From Bradyrhizobium sp. BRP22 (lineage in GTDB: Bacteria > Pseudomonadota > Alphaproteobacteria > Rhizobiales > Xanthobacteraceae): a stretch of DNA of 64,000 nucleotides. The stretch lies in NCBI RefSeq assembly GCF_020194175.1, contig NZ_JADYVX010000001.1, forward strand, positions 1-64,000, in the 5' to 3' direction. A model generated the notes under the pieces. The model saw only the letters and a program-made list of their open reading frames with translations. It did not search any database and was not told where the DNA came from. Made by a program: the position numbers and the translations under genes. Shown here piece by piece: positions 60,296-64,000 of this stretch. Numbering within the stretch: the first letter of the stretch is position 1; each line of letters begins with the position of its first letter.

Positions 60296-61057
60296 ATGAA
60301 AGCCTTGCTTGCGATATCGGCAGCGCTTGCGCTGCTCGCCTCCACGCCGGCCTCCGCCATTGTCGGCGGCGGCGTGCCGACCGCCGAGGGCGTCGGCCGT
60401 TCCATCATCACCATCGTCGGCTCGCGCGGCAATTTCTGCACCGGCGCGCTGATTGCGCCGAAGGTGGTGCTGACGGCCGCGCATTGCGTGCAGCCCGGCG
60501 CGGACTACAAGATCGTCGAATATGGCCCGGACCGGCAGCCGCAGTTGAAGGACATCAAGAGCATCGCGATCCATCCCGCGTTCAGGATGGACGCCATGAC
60601 CTCCCATCGCGCCACCGCCGACGTGGCGTTGCTGCAGCTTGCCGCGCCCGCCGCCGGCAAGGCGCCCGCGGCGCTCGGCGCGCCCAACATTCCCGTCATC
60701 GTCGGCAGCCGCTTTACCATCGCGGGCATCGGCGTCACCGTGCGCGGCGAGGGCAAGAGCGGCGGCATCGTCCGCGTCGCCGGGCTGATCGCGACCGGGC
60801 AGCCGGGCACGCTGCAGATCCGCCTGGTCGATCCGCTCAGTCAGGGTGCGCGCGACGGGCTAGGGGCATGCACCGGCGATTCCGGCGGGCCGGTGTTCGA
60901 GGACAAGCAGACCGGGCCTGCGATCATCGGCGTCATCAGCTGGTCGACCGGGCCGAACAATTCTGCCGGCTGCGGCGGCATCACCGGCGTCACGCCGCTG
61001 ACGCTGTATCGCGATTGGATATTGCAGACCGCAAGGCAGTGGGGCGCGGTGTTTTGA
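60296..61057 (+). CDS. Trypsin-like serine protease
   Basis: A 253-residue exported protease of family S1. The signal peptide (1-21, ending TPASA) is followed directly by IVGGG, as in trypsins activated by cleavage before that sequence. The triad is H63 (LTAAHC), D109 (ADVALLQ) and S196 (GDSGGP). The ATG at 60296 is used because the signal peptide begins there; the frame is open to 60260. It is a typical secreted or periplasmic protease with unknown target. Confidence 0.9.
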   Translation: MKALLAISAALALLASTPASAIVGGGVPTAEGVGRSIITIVGSRGNFCTGALIAPKVVLTAAHCVQPGADYKIVEYGPDRQPQLKDIKSIAIHPAFRMDAMTSHRATADVALLQLAAPAAGKAPAALGAPNIPVIVGSRFTIAGIGVTVRGEGKSGGIVRVAGLIATGQPGTLQIRLVDPLSQGARDGLGACTGDSGGPVFEDKQTGPAIIGVISWSTGPNNSAGCGGITGVTPLTLYRDWILQTARQWGAVF

Positions 61058-61065
61058 CGTCCACC

Positions 61066-61255
61066 CGCAATGGTGGGCATGCGACGCTTTGCCCAGCCTA
61101 CGGATTTCACGAATTTTCCGCTGTTATTCCGGGGCGCGCGAAGCGCGAACTATGATGTGCAATCGCACATCAGAGAATCCATTTCTCCGCCTGCGCCTGT
61201 GGCCCGATGGATTCCGGGCCTGCGTGCTTTGCACGCATCCCGGAATGACGATAGA
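61066..61255. repeat. Interspersed repeats after the protease gene
   Basis: Two modules. The first (61066-61105), with GGTGGGCATGCGACGCTTTG, is a partial relative of the repeat at 48552. The second (about 61125-61255) begins TTCCGGGGCGCGCGAAGCGC and ends GCACGCATCCCGGAATGACG, forming a large imperfect palindrome with CGGAAT arms. No gene is supported. Confidence 0.65.
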
Positions 61256-61279
61256 GAACTCGCTCACAGCCTGCTGGGA

Positions 61280-63502
61280 TCAATGCCCCGCCGCTTTGTT
61301 CGCTGCGGCATTGTTCAGCACGATCAAGGCATCCACGGCAACACCTAGCTTCATGTTGATCAGGAACGGATTGACGTCGATCGAAGCGATGCGGTTGCCG
61401 GCGTCGGCGATCAGGTTGGAGAGCCCGACTAGGGCCTTCACCGCGGACGTTTCGTGCAGCGCCGGCTTGCCGCGATAGCCTTTCAGCTTGATACCGGCCT
61501 TGGTCTTGGCGATGAGCTGTTTTGCCTCTTCCGCATCGAGCGGTGCGCCGGCGAGCGCGACGTCCTTCAATAATTCGATGTCTACGCCGCCGGTGCCGAA
61601 CAGCACGACCGGGCCCATCTCGGCATCGAGCGAGGCGCCGACCACGAGCTCCAGATCGGCCTTGACCTGCTGGGCGATCAGGATGCCCTCGAGCTTCGGC
61701 TTGTTCTTGAGCTTCCTGACCCGCGCCGTGATGTCGTTGAATGCCTTCTTCACCTCGGCGGCGCTGTTGAGGTTCAGCACCACGCCGCCGATATCGGACT
61801 TGTGCAGGATATCAGGGCTGACCACCTTCGCGACCACGGGGAAGCCGATCTTCCTGGCGATGGTCGCCGCCTCGGCTGCCGTCCGCGCGATCGCCTCCTT
61901 CGAGATCGGGATGCCGTAAGCCTTGAGCAGTTTCTTCGAGGCAACCTCGTCGAGCGCGGCGGCGCCGTTGGCGCTGTTCAGAACCTTCTCCAGCACGGCT
62001 CGCGCGGACGCCGTCGAACTCGAGGCGATATCCGGCACTTCCTTGCGGAGCTGCGCGTATTCGATCAGCGACTTGATCGCGCCGACCGCGCGGTCGAGGC
62101 CCTGCAGCACGGCGACGTTTGGCAGCGTCTTGCGTAGCGCCTTGGTGTGATCGGTGAAGCCGATCGACATCGCGCTGATATAGATCACGGGTTTGCCCGC
62201 CTTCGCGGCCATCTCGTTGACGATGCGAAGATTGCGCTCGCGCAGCTCATGCGGCGCCTTTGGCAGCTCGGCATCGATGATGACGATATCGGTGTCGGGA
62301 TCGTCGATCATGATCTTGATGGACTTCATGTAAACGGAGGGATCGACCACGGCGGCAAAGCCTGCGTCCAGCGGATTGCCGACGATGCTGCCGGGGCCAA
62401 GCATTGTTGCGAGCTGCTCGGTCGCGCTCGGGCCGAGCGGCGCGAAATTCAGTCCCGCCGCATAGAACGCGTCGATCAGCAGTCCACGCTTGCCGCCGGA
62501 CAGCGACACCGCGGCGAGCCGGTTGCCCTTCGGCAGATCGGCATGCACGAAGCATTCGGTGGTCTCGATCAACTCGTCGAGGCCGCGGACGCGGATCACG
62601 CCTTCCCGGGTCGATATCGCGTCAAAAGTCTCGATCGAGCCGGCGAGCGCGCCGGTGTGCGCCATCGCCGCGGCGCGGCCGCCTTCGGAGGCGCCGAGCT
62701 TGAGCGCGATCACCGGCTTGCCGGCGGCGCGCGCGGCCTTGCAGGCATCGCGGAATGCTTTGGTGTTCCGCACGCCTTCGAGATAGACCACGATCACGCG
62801 GATGCTCGGATCGGCGGCGAAATAATTCATCAGGTCGGGCGTGGTCAGCCCCACCTCGTTGCCGGTCGTCACCATGTAGCCGACACCGACGCCGCGATCC
62901 TCCAGCGTCTGGCGGATCGCCATCACGATGGCGCCGGATTGGCCGGCGATCGCCACCGGTCCGGCTTCCATGGTGACGATGCGGTCGTCGATATTGGTGA
63001 AGAGGTTTTCGCCGGCGCTCAGGTTTCCAAGACAATTGGGTCCCGTCACCGCAAGCCCGGTTTCCTGCACCGCCTGCTTCAATTCGACCGCGAGCCGCTG
63101 GCTCTCCTCGTCCTGCAATTCGCTGAAGCCCGAAGTGACGATGGTTGCCGAGCGCGCGCCGGCTGCGGCCGCATCGCGGATCACTTGCACCGCAAAGCGC
63201 GCCGGCACCAGCACCAGCACGTGATCTGGCTCTTCGGGAAGGCTCGCAAAATCCTTGTAGCAGGTGACGCCCCAGATCGTTTCGCGCTTGGCGTTAACGG
63301 GATAAAGCCCGCCGCGATATCCGTACTTGATCAGGTTGTTCCAGATGCGCTCGGCATAATTGCCGGGCTTGTCGGTGGCCCCGACCAGCACGATGTTGCG
63401 GGGGTGCAGCATCGCATGGATCTGCTTGACGATGTCGCTGGCATCACGCGACGGCGACCATTTCTCGGGTGCAGCGGACGCGGGGCTGAACTGTGCTTCC
63501 AT
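61280..63502 (-). CDS. ADP-forming acyl-CoA synthetase (fused alpha-beta)
   Basis: A 740-residue acetate-CoA-ligase-family protein. An N-terminal CoA-binding Rossmann domain (NIVLVGATDKPGNYAERIWN) is followed by a succinyl-CoA-ligase-like domain with the phosphohistidine region AAMAHTGALAGS and SLSGGKRGLL. A C-terminal ATP-grasp domain (KAYGIPISKEAIARTAAEA; VVLFGTGGVDIELLKDVALA) completes it. It makes or consumes an acyl-CoA with ATP/ADP; the acyl group (for example acetyl, pimeloyl or an aromatic acid) cannot be told. The ATG at 63502 is chosen for its GAGG five bases upstream. Confidence 0.93.
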   Translation of the reverse strand: MEAQFSPASAAPEKWSPSRDASDIVKQIHAMLHPRNIVLVGATDKPGNYAERIWNNLIKYGYRGGLYPVNAKRETIWGVTCYKDFASLPEEPDHVLVLVPARFAVQVIRDAAAAGARSATIVTSGFSELQDEESQRLAVELKQAVQETGLAVTGPNCLGNLSAGENLFTNIDDRIVTMEAGPVAIAGQSGAIVMAIRQTLEDRGVGVGYMVTTGNEVGLTTPDLMNYFAADPSIRVIVVYLEGVRNTKAFRDACKAARAAGKPVIALKLGASEGGRAAAMAHTGALAGSIETFDAISTREGVIRVRGLDELIETTECFVHADLPKGNRLAAVSLSGGKRGLLIDAFYAAGLNFAPLGPSATEQLATMLGPGSIVGNPLDAGFAAVVDPSVYMKSIKIMIDDPDTDIVIIDAELPKAPHELRERNLRIVNEMAAKAGKPVIYISAMSIGFTDHTKALRKTLPNVAVLQGLDRAVGAIKSLIEYAQLRKEVPDIASSSTASARAVLEKVLNSANGAAALDEVASKKLLKAYGIPISKEAIARTAAEAATIARKIGFPVVAKVVSPDILHKSDIGGVVLNLNSAAEVKKAFNDITARVRKLKNKPKLEGILIAQQVKADLELVVGASLDAEMGPVVLFGTGGVDIELLKDVALAGAPLDAEEAKQLIAKTKAGIKLKGYRGKPALHETSAVKALVGLSNLIADAGNRIASIDVNPFLINMKLGVAVDALIVLNNAAANKAAGH

Positions 63503-63667
63503 GGACCTCGCCTTGTCGTTTCCTGCGGCGCTGCAGCGAACGCTGTGCGCCATGCTTTTTGCTATTTCTATTGAGGCTTGTGCAGCGTGGCAACTTACAC
63601 TGGCTGCATGCGGCTACGCGCTGCTGCGATATCCCACCATGCGGATAATTCTTTCGGCTGCCACGCT

Positions 63668-64000
63668 TCAGGAGCCGGATTCGATCATCGTGGCGGGCAG
63701 AAGATAGCGTTCCGGTCCCGATGTCAGCGCGTCGAACGGCCAGCAGGTCGAGAGCACCAGCTCGTATCCATTCGACAGCGGATCGATGCCGGAAGCATCG
63801 AAGCGCATTACGGAGCTGGCGAGAGCCGGAACGGGCGTCGCCCGGCTTGATGAACGCGGCCGGCGGCTTGATCGCGGCCGACCATACCGGCGCGAAGTTC
63901 ACGAACAAGGCCGCGAACCCGATGATGAGCGCGGCAATGCCTTCGACCAGGAAGAACAGCACTATTCGCATCCAGCGTGACAGCCGCGGGCGGCCGGTCA
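63668..64000 (-). pseudogene. Decayed sortase (class GN-like), edge of window
   Basis: On the minus strand one frame (from about 63971 or beyond the window) encodes a membrane anchor (IVLFFLVEGIAALIIGFAAL), and a second frame ends at the TGA at 63668-63670 with LVLSTCWPFDALTSGPERYL. That matches the catalytic TxTC...R region of proteobacterial sortases. The central part with the catalytic histidine is missing and the two pieces are out of frame. It is therefore a broken gene, unless sequence errors are involved. Confidence 0.55.

Noticed and set aside
62147..63574. 475-codon open frame antisense to the acyl-CoA synthetase.
   Set aside because: His/Asp/Arg-rich shadow frame with no domain; the minus-strand gene has all family motifs.
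1..64000. CRISPR arrays, complete insertion sequences, prophage or toxin-antitoxin modules.
   Set aside because: No regularly spaced identical repeats, transposase, integrase or recognisable toxin gene was seen on either strand.

Overview
The window is high-GC alphaproteobacterial DNA and looks like a Bradyrhizobium-type chromosome. The grounds are a 527-residue porin of the Bradyrhizobium/Rhodopseudomonas Omp2 type, a divergent acdR-acdS pair, a DUF6894 protein, many Rhizobiales-style regulators (MarR, AraC, LysR, Lrp), GGAAC...CGTT promoters of the alphaproteobacterial general stress sigma factor, and short interspersed repeats of the kind scattered through Bradyrhizobium genomes. No plasmid, phage or symbiosis functions are visible. 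The species call is an inference from families, not from a database search.

Layout. 0-6.6 kb: a chemoreceptor, then a stress/trehalose block (DUF3175 protein, MFS transporter-otsB, otsA) in which three genes or operons have promoters of the sigma-EcfG type. 6.6-7.6 kb: a nest of interspersed repeats with a 105-bp MITE-like element. 8.1-15.4 kb: tRNA-Ser(GGA) followed by an AT-richer accessory segment with an aminotransferase, an AraC regulator, a three-gene aromatic ring-hydroxylating dioxygenase (anthranilate/2-halobenzoate style, with no dihydrodiol dehydrogenase) and an alpha/beta hydrolase. 15.8-23 kb: a periplasmic molybdenum hydroxylase (isoquinoline 1-oxidoreductase type) with its own cytochrome c and AraC regulator, then an aldo-keto reductase, an exported VOC protein and an exported half-sized ABM-like protein. 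23.3-27.7 kb: two tail-to-tail STAND ATPase regulators, one full length and one without its C-terminal sensor half. 27.8-30.3 kb: a decayed patch of relics (DnaB-like ATPase, aminoglycoside phosphotransferase, frameshifted membrane protein) and small secreted proteins.

30.3-38.7 kb: LysR-MarR, a major porin with a good terminator, another MarR gene behind three tandem 16-bp repeats, and a leftward catabolic cluster (metal-dependent cyclase, Bug-type solute receptor, MarR-GNAT fusion, exported amidohydrolase). A 55-codon ORF follows whose ribosome-binding site lies inside a long hairpin. 38.9-48.5 kb: cytochrome c, LysM protein, a methanethiol-oxidase/SBP56 gene with an overlapping membrane-protein gene, acyl-CoA ligase, DUF899 protein, carboxymuconolactone decarboxylase family protein, and acdR-acdS (ACC deaminase). 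48.8-64 kb: a DegP-like protease, metallophosphoesterase, RecQ, a second periplasmic molybdenum hydroxylase (triheme cytochrome, 2Fe-2S and Mo subunits) facing a MoxR-VWA pair of the CoxD/CoxE type, a HAD hydrolase, a trypsin-like protease, an ADP-forming acyl-CoA synthetase and, at the edge, a sortase relic.

Overall this is a metabolically versatile soil or plant-associated bacterium. Most genes serve oxidation of aromatic or heterocyclic compounds, solute uptake and stress protection. The best regulatory signals are the EcfG-type promoters of the trehalose block, the acdR-acdS dyad, the palindrome in front of the MarR-GNAT gene, the 16-bp tandem repeats downstream of the porin and the Shine-Dalgarno-masking hairpin at 38.5 kb.
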